From an uncultured Pelagibacteraceae bacterium (GTDB lineage Bacteria > Pseudomonadota > Alphaproteobacteria > Pelagibacterales > Pelagibacteraceae), in assembly GCA_902550635.1 (NCBI GenBank), contig CACCZY010000001.1, forward strand, positions 1-64,000: a stretch of DNA of 64,000 nt, in the 5' to 3' direction. Under the pieces are notes generated by a model. That model searched no databases. It had not been told where the DNA came from and was given only the letters and a program-made list of their open reading frames with translations. Position numbers and translations under genes: made by a program. Below are positions 40,916 through 49,600 of the stretch, in pieces. The first letter of the stretch is position 1; every line of letters starts with the position of its first letter.

Positions 40916-42137
40916 AAAAAAAATCGATCTATCCTTAGATAGAACTTTTAATTTACTTAAAAAATTAGGAAACCCCCAAAATAAATTAAAAAATATAGTC
41001 ACCATTGTGGGAACGAATTCTAAGGCGAGCATGGCCTATGGTTTAAAATCTATATTAAATGAGGCAGGATATAAGTGTAATCTTTATACTTCTCCTCATT
41101 TACAATCTTATACTGAAAGATTTATTTTTAATGATAAAGAGATAAGCAATAAAAATCTTTTTGATTTGTTGTCTGATATAGAAAAATTTCTTGGAGATGA
41201 TCAAGCAACTATATTTGAGATGCTCACATGTGGATTTATTAAATATGCTGAAAATTTTCAAAATAATATAAATATAATTGAAGCTGGTCTTTTTCATCAG
41301 TTCGATAGCACCAATGTATTTAAAGAAAATCTATTAACACTAATTGGTTATATCCATTTAGATCATTTAGCATGGTTGGATAATAAAACAATTGATGGAA
41401 TTATTCATGAAAAAACCACTAAATTATTAAATTCTAATATTTTTGTTAATCAACAAGAAAATAAAGAAATTTCTTTAAAAATTGAAAATGCACTAATTAA
41501 TAATTCATCTAAAAAATATATTTTTGGGAAAGATTTTAACATTCACAGAGCAGAAAATAATTTTATTCAATATCAGGATCAATTAGGAGAAATTATTTTA
41601 CCTGAACCCAATATTTTAGGAGATCATCAATTAGGAAATTTAAGCACAGCTATAGCAGCATCCAGAAAATTATTTAACGTTAAAGATGATCATGTAAAAA
41701 AAGGTATAACTAAAATTGAACTTAAAGGAAGATTACAAGAAATAAAATCTGGAAAATTAAAAAATCTTATAGGACAAAATAGATTAATAATTGACGGCGG
41801 CCACAATATTGGTGCATCTAAAGCAATAGCCAATTGGATCAAAAATCAAAATCAAGATGTACATATAATTGTGGGCATGATGAAAGACAAAACTCACAAA
41901 GAATTTATTAATTCTTTTAAAGATATTGTTAAATCTATTCAATTAATAGATATTCCAAACCAAGAAGGCGCTCTGTCAAAAGAACAGTTTAAAAGTAAAC
42001 TAAATGGAATTAATGTAAATATTTCTTTAGCAAACAATATAGAAGAAAGTATTAAATCACTTTCAAATTACCAAAATTCAATTGGAATTTTTACAGGATC
42101 GTTATATCTAATTGGAGAGGTTTTAAATCTAAATTAG
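40872..42137 (+). CDS. folC: Folylpolyglutamate/dihydrofolate synthase, divergent
   Basis: IDLSLDRTFNLLKKLGNPQNKL, VGTNSKASMAYGL, LIDGGHNIGASKAI. Confidence 0.88.
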   Translation: MKLQNLVARLEKRHKKKIDLSLDRTFNLLKKLGNPQNKLKNIVTIVGTNSKASMAYGLKSILNEAGYKCNLYTSPHLQSYTERFIFNDKEISNKNLFDLLSDIEKFLGDDQATIFEMLTCGFIKYAENFQNNINIIEAGLFHQFDSTNVFKENLLTLIGYIHLDHLAWLDNKTIDGIIHEKTTKLLNSNIFVNQQENKEISLKIENALINNSSKKYIFGKDFNIHRAENNFIQYQDQLGEIILPEPNILGDHQLGNLSTAIAASRKLFNVKDDHVKKGITKIELKGRLQEIKSGKLKNLIGQNRLIIDGGHNIGASKAIANWIKNQNQDVHIIVGMMKDKTHKEFINSFKDIVKSIQLIDIPNQEGALSKEQFKSKLNGINVNISLANNIEESIKSLSNYQNSIGIFTGSLYLIGEVLNLN

Positions 42138-42457
42138 ATATTTTCCTTAATCCATTTTACAAAATCTTGCTTAGTAGTCATGCCTACTTTTAAAGATTTT
42201 ACTTCCTTTGAAACTATAATCGCACAAGTAGGAATTCCTCTTACAGAAAATTCAGGTCTTATTGGAACATTTGGATTTTTATCAATATCCATTACTCCAA
42301 ATTCAACTTCATTCATTTCATTTGAAATTGATTCTACAATGGGAGCTAATGCTTTACATGGACCACACCAATCAGCAGTAAATCTCAAAAGAAATGGCTT
42401 TGGGCTATTTAAAACTTTTTCTTCAAAATTATCATCTGTTACGTTTGTAATTGTCAT
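42134..42457 (-). CDS. trxA: Thioredoxin
   Basis: FTADWCGPCKALAPIVE active site; FSVRGIPT. Confidence 0.95.
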   Translation of the reverse strand: MTITNVTDDNFEEKVLNSPKPFLLRFTADWCGPCKALAPIVESISNEMNEVEFGVMDIDKNPNVPIRPEFSVRGIPTCAIIVSKEVKSLKVGMTTKQDFVKWIKENI

Positions 42458-42513
42458 AATCTCTATATATAAATAATTAAATTATATTCAATAGATAAAA
42501 AAATTTATCCACA

Positions 42514-43944
42514 TTAAACATTTTCATATTTTTTTTGAATTTCCATTACATAACTATTTAATTTATCTAAAAATTTTAATTTTTCATGATCATTTTCATT
42601 AGTATATTTTTCTCTCAAATTGTCGCACTCAAAGTAAAATTCTTTACAAGTCCACCATTTTTCCTTTTCATCGCTAAGTATTCTTTTAGCAATTTGCATT
42701 TTAATACTTTTCAACATTTCAGTTGGCAAAGTTTCGGGTGACTCTTGAAAAATAATTTTTTTACCAAATCCCACGAGCCTTTCATCATCAAATTTATCTA
42801 ATAGTTTTAACTTATCTTTCCAAGAAGCGGCGTGCCATGATGGAAAGAGTGCTGTATCTTTATTTGATGTAAACTTTTTGTAGATACTTTCTTCTGCATA
42901 TATATCTTCTTGTGATTTTAATTGTTCTTTTTCCTCCGCAATTTCTCTTAAAGCAGTTAGAATATTTTGAGAAAACTTTTCATTATCTCTTATTAATTGT
43001 GCTCTTTTTTTTATCAATTCAGGATCTATAACATTATATGGCTCTTCCTTCATTCCATACTTTGCCTCAAGTATAATTGGTGCTTTGTTGGATCTAATTG
43101 TTCTTAAAAACTTTGGTGTTTTCTTCATTTCTACTTTTAATTCATTAATAGACATTTTTAATAAGGGTTGAACATCAACTCTTAAATCTACCGCTTGGCC
43201 CCATTGATAAATTGGATGAATGCAATGTTTTGGGTGAAGTGGAGCACATAAATATAATCTAGATTTTCCATAAAAATATTCGTTCAAAGTTATTATATTT
43301 TCTTTTTTAAAAATTGTTTCAGTATCTAATTTGTTTGCTGTTTTTAAAAAAGCATCCCAAATACCTGCTTGTTTTTTCTTAATTAAACCAAGTATTTTCA
43401 TAGTCAATGTTGCATCAAATAGTGCTGAATGAGCGTTGCTTGAGTCGAATCCATTCATGCGGCTTAAAGACTCTAATTTAAACACAGGATTATTTTTTTC
43501 ATTAATTTCCGTCTGTAAAACATTTTTATCTATAGCATACGCAGCTCTTGCGATGTTAATTCCATCGTGTCTTTTATTAGGAGAGGCATTAGTAATATAA
43601 GGATATCTAATTCCTTTAAAAAACTCTTTTCTAATCATTTCATCGTCAAACCCAATGTTGCTCCATCCAAGAAAAATTGCTGGGCTCCATTTTTTGAATA
43701 TTTTTTCAATTTCTCCAAGCATTTGATAATGACTCAAATTAACTTGAGTTAGTTGTTTTACTGTTGTTTTGTTTACTATAAGAGCCATTGCTTGAGGTAT
43801 TTCACCTTCAGGCAATCTACATCTTAAATTAAATCTATCTAATTCTTTGAAATCTTGATTTACCAGCACGCCACCTATTTCAATTATACTTCCAAAATCA
43901 GTGCTAGCGCTTGATGACTCGATATCCCAAATAGCTAAATTCAT
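42514..43944 (-). CDS. sbcB: Exodeoxyribonuclease I-like (SbcB family)
   Basis: N-terminal DEDD exonuclease IWDIESSSASTDFGSIIEIGGVL; SNAHSALFDATLTMKI; ExoI-like length and C-terminal region. Confidence 0.85.
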   Translation of the reverse strand: MNLAIWDIESSSASTDFGSIIEIGGVLVNQDFKELDRFNLRCRLPEGEIPQAMALIVNKTTVKQLTQVNLSHYQMLGEIEKIFKKWSPAIFLGWSNIGFDDEMIRKEFFKGIRYPYITNASPNKRHDGINIARAAYAIDKNVLQTEINEKNNPVFKLESLSRMNGFDSSNAHSALFDATLTMKILGLIKKKQAGIWDAFLKTANKLDTETIFKKENIITLNEYFYGKSRLYLCAPLHPKHCIHPIYQWGQAVDLRVDVQPLLKMSINELKVEMKKTPKFLRTIRSNKAPIILEAKYGMKEEPYNVIDPELIKKRAQLIRDNEKFSQNILTALREIAEEKEQLKSQEDIYAEESIYKKFTSNKDTALFPSWHAASWKDKLKLLDKFDDERLVGFGKKIIFQESPETLPTEMLKSIKMQIAKRILSDEKEKWWTCKEFYFECDNLREKYTNENDHEKLKFLDKLNSYVMEIQKKYENV

Positions 43945-43981
43945 ATATTATTTATCCTTTTAAAAGCTATGTTTTAATGAA

Positions 43982-44024
43982 TGTTTAGATTGTTTTTTAT
44001 GACTAAACCATTTGCATCTAAACA
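43982..44024. repeat. Perfect 9-bp inverted repeat TGTTTAGAT...ATCTAAACA with an internal third CTAAAC element
   Basis: TGTTTAGAT 43982-43990, ATCTAAACA 44016-44024, internal GACTAAACCA; lies 5' of sbcB and 3' of the PD-(D/E)XK gene. Confidence 0.85.
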
Positions 44025-44072
44025 AGTAGCTCTTAGTTAGTATTATCTTTTCTAAGAATTTATTAACGAAAG

Positions 44073-44759
44073 TCAACTTAAATTATTCATTTCGTTAAAT
44101 TTTTTTACTCTTCCTAGAAATAAATTTTGGTACATTTGTAATTCTGGTCCTTCAATTTTAAAATCTTGAAATAAATTGTCTACTGTACATAATAATATTA
44201 CTCCTAAAGTAATATTTGTTTTGTAGACAATATTGTGTGCTAAAGTATACGCACCTAATTGTAGAAAATAATCTTGAATATAATCAATTTTTTTTGGTTT
44301 ATTTGCTTGTTTAAAGTCTATAATAGCTTCTTTTCCTTGATAAACTCCTACAAGATCTGCTGTACCGGCATATTTTTCTGGATAGTGAAGTGTTGTTTCC
44401 ATTCCAAATATTTCTTCTAATTTTCCTTTGATACCTTTATTTATTATTTCTTTAGCCATATTTTTATATTGCTCATTGCTTTCAAAAAAACTCTCATTAA
44501 TCCTGCCTCTTAAAAAATCCTCTATATAAGAATGCATTGAAGTACCTCTGCTGGATGCCTCAGTTTTAATTTTATTAGCTTCTTTGTGGCCTACTCGCTG
44601 TTTCCAATTTTCTAATGCTGCTTTATCCTCCTCTGATTTGGTTGCTTGTAAAATAGAGGTAACACTTGGTAATTTTTCATCATTAAATAAATATTTTCTC
44701 ATACCATTTTCAATGGATCTTGATGATTTTGGATAATTAAATTTATTATTCCACTTCAT
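44073..44759 (-). CDS. PD-(D/E)XK nuclease resembling MGME1/phage-type exonuclease
   Basis: LPSVTSILQAT...LENWKQRVG, SSRGTSMHSYIEDFL, GTADLVGVYQGKEAIIDFKQANKPKKIDYIQDYFLQLGAYTLAHN. Start at MKWNNKF; the track start (44828) overlaps rmuC. Confidence 0.8.
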   Translation of the reverse strand: MKWNNKFNYPKSSRSIENGMRKYLFNDEKLPSVTSILQATKSEEDKAALENWKQRVGHKEANKIKTEASSRGTSMHSYIEDFLRGRINESFFESNEQYKNMAKEIINKGIKGKLEEIFGMETTLHYPEKYAGTADLVGVYQGKEAIIDFKQANKPKKIDYIQDYFLQLGAYTLAHNIVYKTNITLGVILLCTVDNLFQDFKIEGPELQMYQNLFLGRVKKFNEMNNLS

Positions 44760-44796
44760 TGTGTCACTTATAAATGTATTTAATTTGAAAATGAAA

Positions 44797-45852
44797 TTAA
44801 TTTTTAAGTTGTTTTGAGTGGTCGACAAATTTTTCTACGTTTTCAGTTTTAACAGCTTTTTCAACTTGCTCGGGATCTTTTATATTTTCTAAAGTTCTAG
44901 TGATTGATCTTGCATCTGTGCCAAATGTATCTACAACTTTCATTGCTTCTTCTAATTTTTTTCGAAGTACAATTACATTATCAAAATGCTTTGCAAACCT
45001 TGTACTAATTGTTTTTAAATGATTGTAAATTTCTGTTGCACCCTTTTGTACCTTTAATGATTGAAAGCCCATATGTAATGATTGCAGATAAGCTGAAAGA
45101 GTATTTGGACCCATAATTACAATTTTATACTTTTTCATTAATTCTTGAGTTAATAATTCTTTAGTACTAGGATCTTGGTAGTCAGTTAATTCTTTATATA
45201 AACTCTCAGTTGGCGCATATACTATTCCAAAATCTGTGGTTTTAGGTGGAACAATATATTTTTCATTTACACTTTTAGCTTTATCTTTAAAAGCTTTAGC
45301 TAATTTTGTTCTAGCATCTGCCATTGCTTTTTTATCATCTTCTTGGTGAGCATCATCTATTGCTTTAAATCTTTCTACTGGAAAATGACTATCTACTGGA
45401 ACTAAAACATCTCCTTGAAGTTTTATAGCAAATTCTACATTTTCTGAGGTATCTTCTTTCATCTTAACATTTGATATAAATTGAGAAGCTGGCAATAAAT
45501 CTTTTAATAAAGATGCCAAGCTAAACTCAGCCAAGGTTCCATATTTTTTAACTCCAGCTAAAATCTTAGTAATCCCCTCCTGGCTTTTATTTAAATTTTC
45601 AACTTGTGTATTAAAAGCAGAAACTTTTTCATTAACTGAAGTTAAAGTTTGTGTCATGTCTCTTGTCACATCTTTTGATAGACTATTAAAAGAAGTAGAC
45701 ATACTATTAAATGAATTGTTGATACTTTCTTTTAAATTATTAAGTTCTTGAGTGTTGTCTTTTGGCTCTTCTTTATTTTTACGCTGAGTAACCAAAAGGT
45801 AAATAACAATCCCTATTAGGACTAAAATTATATATAGTAACGAATCTTGCAT
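44797..45852 (-). CDS. rmuC: RmuC-domain protein (putative recombination-limiting nuclease)
   Basis: N-terminal TM + coiled coil; YGTLAEFSLASLLKDLLP, VPVDSHFPVERFKAI, KTTDFGIVYAPTESLY. Confidence 0.92.
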   Translation of the reverse strand: MQDSLLYIILVLIGIVIYLLVTQRKNKEEPKDNTQELNNLKESINNSFNSMSTSFNSLSKDVTRDMTQTLTSVNEKVSAFNTQVENLNKSQEGITKILAGVKKYGTLAEFSLASLLKDLLPASQFISNVKMKEDTSENVEFAIKLQGDVLVPVDSHFPVERFKAIDDAHQEDDKKAMADARTKLAKAFKDKAKSVNEKYIVPPKTTDFGIVYAPTESLYKELTDYQDPSTKELLTQELMKKYKIVIMGPNTLSAYLQSLHMGFQSLKVQKGATEIYNHLKTISTRFAKHFDNVIVLRKKLEEAMKVVDTFGTDARSITRTLENIKDPEQVEKAVKTENVEKFVDHSKQLKN

Positions 45853-45875
45853 AGATAATGTAATACTAAGATAAT

Positions 45876-46562
45876 TTATTTACCAAGCAAGTTTATAATC
45901 TTTTTAATTCCTGATTTTCTTAAGGATAATTTTGATATCATTAAGCATGCTTGTGATTTTAAAATTTCACCATCTTTTAAAACTCTTAAATTATTTGCTT
46001 TTAATGTTGCTCCTGTACTTGTTATATCTGATATAATTTCAGCAGTACCTGTAAACGGAGCTACCTCGGTACTTCCCAAACTTTTGACAAGTTGAAATTG
46101 AGTTACTCCTTTTGAATATAAAAATTGTCTAGTTAAATTGGGATATTTTGTTGCAACTCTTAAAAGTTTTTTTTTCTTTTTTTTAAATTCATCTGCAACC
46201 TCATCTAAATCCAGTAAAGTTTGTACATCTATCCAAAGATCAGGTATCGCAAGAACAAGGTTTGCTTTGCCAAATTCATATTTTTTTATAACTTTAATTT
46301 TATTTTGAATATTTATTTCACTTTCTTTTAATAGATCTATACCAGAAAAACCAACATCAATATTTCCCAAAGATAATTGTTCAATACATTCTCTTGCGTG
46401 AAGATATATAATTTTTATATTAGATTTTTTTATATGACCAAATAAATCTCTTTCTCCTCTTTCAGAATAAATTTTCAATTTCTTTTTCTTAAAGATATTT
46501 AGAGTATCATTCTTTAATCTACCCTTTGATGGTATCCCTATATTGATAATATTCTTATTCAT
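45876..46562 (-). CDS. hisG: ATP phosphoribosyltransferase, short form
   Basis: IGIPSKGRLKNDTL; VGFSGIDLL; VATKYPNLTRQF; GTAEIISDITSTGATLKANNL. Confidence 0.95.
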   Translation of the reverse strand: MNKNIINIGIPSKGRLKNDTLNIFKKKKLKIYSERGERDLFGHIKKSNIKIIYLHARECIEQLSLGNIDVGFSGIDLLKESEINIQNKIKVIKKYEFGKANLVLAIPDLWIDVQTLLDLDEVADEFKKKKKKLLRVATKYPNLTRQFLYSKGVTQFQLVKSLGSTEVAPFTGTAEIISDITSTGATLKANNLRVLKDGEILKSQACLMISKLSLRKSGIKKIINLLGK

Positions 46563-47610
46563 AAACGCTCATATTGACCGCTGCTCCAGCTGCTGAAACT
46601 TTTCTGAAACCTAAGTTGCTAGTTAATTCATCGTATCTTCCACCTGAAATAAAATTTTTAAATTTTTTTCCTTTTTTAACTTCTATTGAAAAAATCATTG
46701 AACTATAAAATTCTACATCTCTTCCACTTGATGCAGAAAATTCTACTCTTAAATTCTTATTATTTATATTGTTTAGTGGAAAAAAATCTTTTCCAACAAA
46801 TATATTAAGTCCGTATTTTTGAAAAAAATTATTCAATACGTTAGGAGCATTTTGCAATTTACATTTTATTTTTAAATATTCTTTAATAATTTTTGTATTA
46901 ATTTTGCCTGATGAAGATCTTCTAGGATCTTTTATTTTCATATCAAATCGATCTAATATTTCTTTGTAGCTTCTTCCTGCAACTTCTTTGAAATTTTCAA
47001 GTTTTCTCATTTTTAAATATCTTGATTTATCAATTTCAACAAAAACAGGATCTATATCTAAGTTTGTTTCTAATCTTTTTAAAAGTTCGTTGAAATAAAC
47101 CTCATTCCAATAATATCTTTTTAATCTATTTTTCCATCTTCTTGGAATATCAAGTTTGTTAATTAGGAGATTAAATAATTCAACATTTCCAATTTTTAAA
47201 ACTGCTTTTTTAAAACCACTACTCTTTAAAATTTTTATTGATGTATCTATAATTTCTCGATCTTCTTTTTGTTTATCTTTTGAACCTAATATTTCAAAAC
47301 CAATTTGATTTTTAATTATAGAGTCTTGTTTTCTATAAGTTTTTCTAAATGCTTCGCCACTATAAAAAACTTTTTGTTTTTTATTTAATTTATTTTGAAC
47401 AAATCTTAAGACAGAAGAAATTGTTAGATCTGGTCTAAGGCACAACTCATTTCCATTTAGATCATAAAATGAAAATAATAATCTTTTAAAATTCTCTCCT
47501 GACCTTTGCAAAATATATTTTGTTTCCAATACTGGATCTAATTCAATGTTATTAAACCCTTTGGATTTTATTAATCTAAGGATTTTTTCAGATAAGTTTT
47601 TTGATTTCAT
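46555..47610 (-). CDS. hisZ: ATP phosphoribosyltransferase regulatory subunit (HisRS paralog)
   Basis: ClassII-like LCLRPDLTISSVLRFV, GEAFRK, FISGGRYDEL; adjacent to hisG. Confidence 0.9.
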   Translation of the reverse strand: MKSKNLSEKILRLIKSKGFNNIELDPVLETKYILQRSGENFKRLLFSFYDLNGNELCLRPDLTISSVLRFVQNKLNKKQKVFYSGEAFRKTYRKQDSIIKNQIGFEILGSKDKQKEDREIIDTSIKILKSSGFKKAVLKIGNVELFNLLINKLDIPRRWKNRLKRYYWNEVYFNELLKRLETNLDIDPVFVEIDKSRYLKMRKLENFKEVAGRSYKEILDRFDMKIKDPRRSSSGKINTKIIKEYLKIKCKLQNAPNVLNNFFQKYGLNIFVGKDFFPLNNINNKNLRVEFSASSGRDVEFYSSMIFSIEVKKGKKFKNFISGGRYDELTSNLGFRKVSAAGAAVNMSVYE

Positions 47611-48979
47611 TAATTAAGTTTTCTTTGGAAACAGTTATTTGATCATTCTCTTTAGAAGAAGTTAATTTTTTTAAAATGATTTTATTTTCTTTAATTTCGT
47701 TTTCTCCCATTATAATTGCAATGGGGCAGCCTCTTTTATCTGCATAAGTTAATTGTTTTTTTAAATTTTTTGAGGAATCAAGATATAATTCTGAATTTAT
47801 TCCATTATCTCTTAAAAGGTTTAAAATTGAATAATAATTTTGCATAAGCTTTTCTTCCAATATGCAGATTAATATTGGTTCATTATTTTTAACTTTAATT
47901 TCATTAATTTGGTTTATTGCAAATAATAATCTATCAACTCCAATACTCATTCCAGTCCCTGGAAAATCTGCTCCTTTAAACCTTGAAATTAACTTGTCAT
48001 ATCTCCCTCCTGAAGCAATACTTCCAATATCTATTTCTTTTCCTTTTGGGTTTTTAACTTTAAAATTTATTTTTGTTTCAACACAAAAACCATCATAATA
48101 TGCAAGTCCTCGTACTATAGTAAAATTTGTTTTAATTTGATTAGAAAAATTTCCAAGGCTGACTATTTCTAAAAGCTCTTCAGTTTCTCTTATACCTTCT
48201 GCGGAAACTGAATTTTTCAATACTTTCTTTAATTCTTGAATATTTTTTATTTTTATAAAATTTAAAATTTCTGATGCTTGATCATTTGATAAATTTGCAC
48301 CCTTTGTAACTGCACCAGATTTATCTACTCTCTCTTTTTTTAATAAATCTTCAACACCTTTTATTCCTACTCTTTCTAATTTATCTATGGCTCTAATTAC
48401 TTTAAGCTCTTGATTTTGATCGCTGATTTTAAGTTCCCTAATCAATCCTTGAACTATTTTTCTATTGCTTATGGAAACACTAAATTGATCTTTTTTAAGA
48501 CCACAATTTAAAAGTGTGCCAACAATTACATTGCAAATTTCTGAGTCAGACTGTGATTTATTTGTGTTCCCAATTATATCAACATCAGCCTGAGTAAACT
48601 CTCTATATCTTGCGTTTCCACTTTTTTCATTTCTCCATACATTTCCAATTGCATACCTTTTAAATGGAAAAGCTAAATCCCTATAATTTTGTGCAACAAA
48701 TCTGCTTAGAGGACTACTTAAATCATATCTCAATGTTATTTGTTCATTGTCATCTTTAAATGAAAAAACATCAGACATAGGATTAGCCTCATCATCTGCC
48801 AAAAATGATCCGATATTTATACTTTTTTCAAAAGATGGGGTTTCTAATGGTGCAAAACCATACTTTAAAAAATTAGCCTCAATAGAGTTAATTAACTTTT
48901 TTTTAATAGCTAATTTTTTATTCCATCTATCTTCAAACCCAGAAGGTAAATCAGGTATTAATTTTTTTTCTTTTTCCAT
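47588..48979 (-). CDS. hisS: Histidyl-tRNA synthetase
   Basis: PSGFEDRWNKKL, LRYDLSSPLSRFVA, YAIGNVWRNEKSGNARYREFTQADVDIIG, ASGGRYDKL, GMSIGVDRL. Confidence 0.95.
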   Translation of the reverse strand: MEKEKKLIPDLPSGFEDRWNKKLAIKKKLINSIEANFLKYGFAPLETPSFEKSINIGSFLADDEANPMSDVFSFKDDNEQITLRYDLSSPLSRFVAQNYRDLAFPFKRYAIGNVWRNEKSGNARYREFTQADVDIIGNTNKSQSDSEICNVIVGTLLNCGLKKDQFSVSISNRKIVQGLIRELKISDQNQELKVIRAIDKLERVGIKGVEDLLKKERVDKSGAVTKGANLSNDQASEILNFIKIKNIQELKKVLKNSVSAEGIRETEELLEIVSLGNFSNQIKTNFTIVRGLAYYDGFCVETKINFKVKNPKGKEIDIGSIASGGRYDKLISRFKGADFPGTGMSIGVDRLLFAINQINEIKVKNNEPILICILEEKLMQNYYSILNLLRDNGINSELYLDSSKNLKKQLTYADKRGCPIAIIMGENEIKENKIILKKLTSSKENDQITVSKENLINEIKKLI

Positions 48980-48983
48980 TTTT

Positions 48984-49058
48984 TGGTACTGACGCTGGGA
49001 ATCGCACCCAGATAGCCCGCTCCACAGGCGGGAGTAATAACTGTTATACGACGTCAGC
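48984..49058 (-). tRNA. tRNA-His (GTG), CCA encoded
   Basis: GCTGACGTCGTATAACAGTTATTACTCCCGCCTGTGGAGCGGGCTATCTGGGTGCGATTCCCAGCGTCAGTACCA; loop CTGTGGA; 7-bp acceptor (GCTGACG/CGTCAGT). Confidence 0.93.
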
Positions 49059-49226
49059 TCCTTTTACTGTTTTATACTAAATGTGGATAAAATTAAATTT
49101 ATAATATGATTAAATTGCTAGCATGCAGCCAGCATGAAAATGATGTCTGTGTAAGTTTGTCAGTATTTTTACTTTTTTAATCATCGCTTGTTAAATAACA
49201 GTTATTTTTATAAATGCAAGATAGTA

Positions 49227-49276
49227 TTGTATAGGAAGTAAAAAGCTTTTTTATAGCTTTTAACATCCCTATACAA
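49227..49276 (-). terminator. Two-tier hairpin 3' of cspA (possible terminator or structured 3'UTR)
   Basis: Outer arms TTGTATAGG/CCTATACAA (9 bp, perfect), inner arms AAAAGCT/AGCTTTT (7 bp, 7-nt loop); begins 17 nt after the cspA stop. Confidence 0.7.
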
Positions 49277-49293
49277 ATATTTTTGAATTAGAA

Positions 49294-49503
49294 TTAAGAG
49301 GTTTTTTGCAATTTTACTGCGGAAGGACCTTTATCTCCATCTTCAACTTCAAATGTAATCTCATCACCTTCATTTAAAAATCTTAAACCAGCTTCTCTTA
49401 CAGCTGAGGCATGAACAAATACATCTTTTTCTCCATCAGTTCTTTCGATAAAACCGTATCCTTTTTTACCGTTGAACCATTTTACTTTACCTTTTAGACT
49501 CAT
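49294..49503 (-). CDS. cspA: Cold shock protein
   Basis: [31 protein letters not shown]. Confidence 0.96.
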   Translation of the reverse strand: MSLKGKVKWFNGKKGYGFIERTDGEKDVFVHASAVREAGLRFLNEGDEITFEVEDGDKGPSAVKLQKTS

Positions 49504-49600
49504 TTTTACTCTTTCTTATTAGTTGTTTATTTTGCTATTAAGCAGCATCTCAGTAATAGATTTTTTAAGTTAATTCAAGATATTATTTTTAATTATTTGG

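Noticed and set aside
42505-42513. Perfect DnaA box TTATCCACA, with a second (TGTGGATAA) at 49082-49090
   Set aside because: Two isolated boxes 6.6 kb apart; about one is expected by chance in 64 kb at this base composition. No clustering and no AT-rich unwinding element, so no origin claim.
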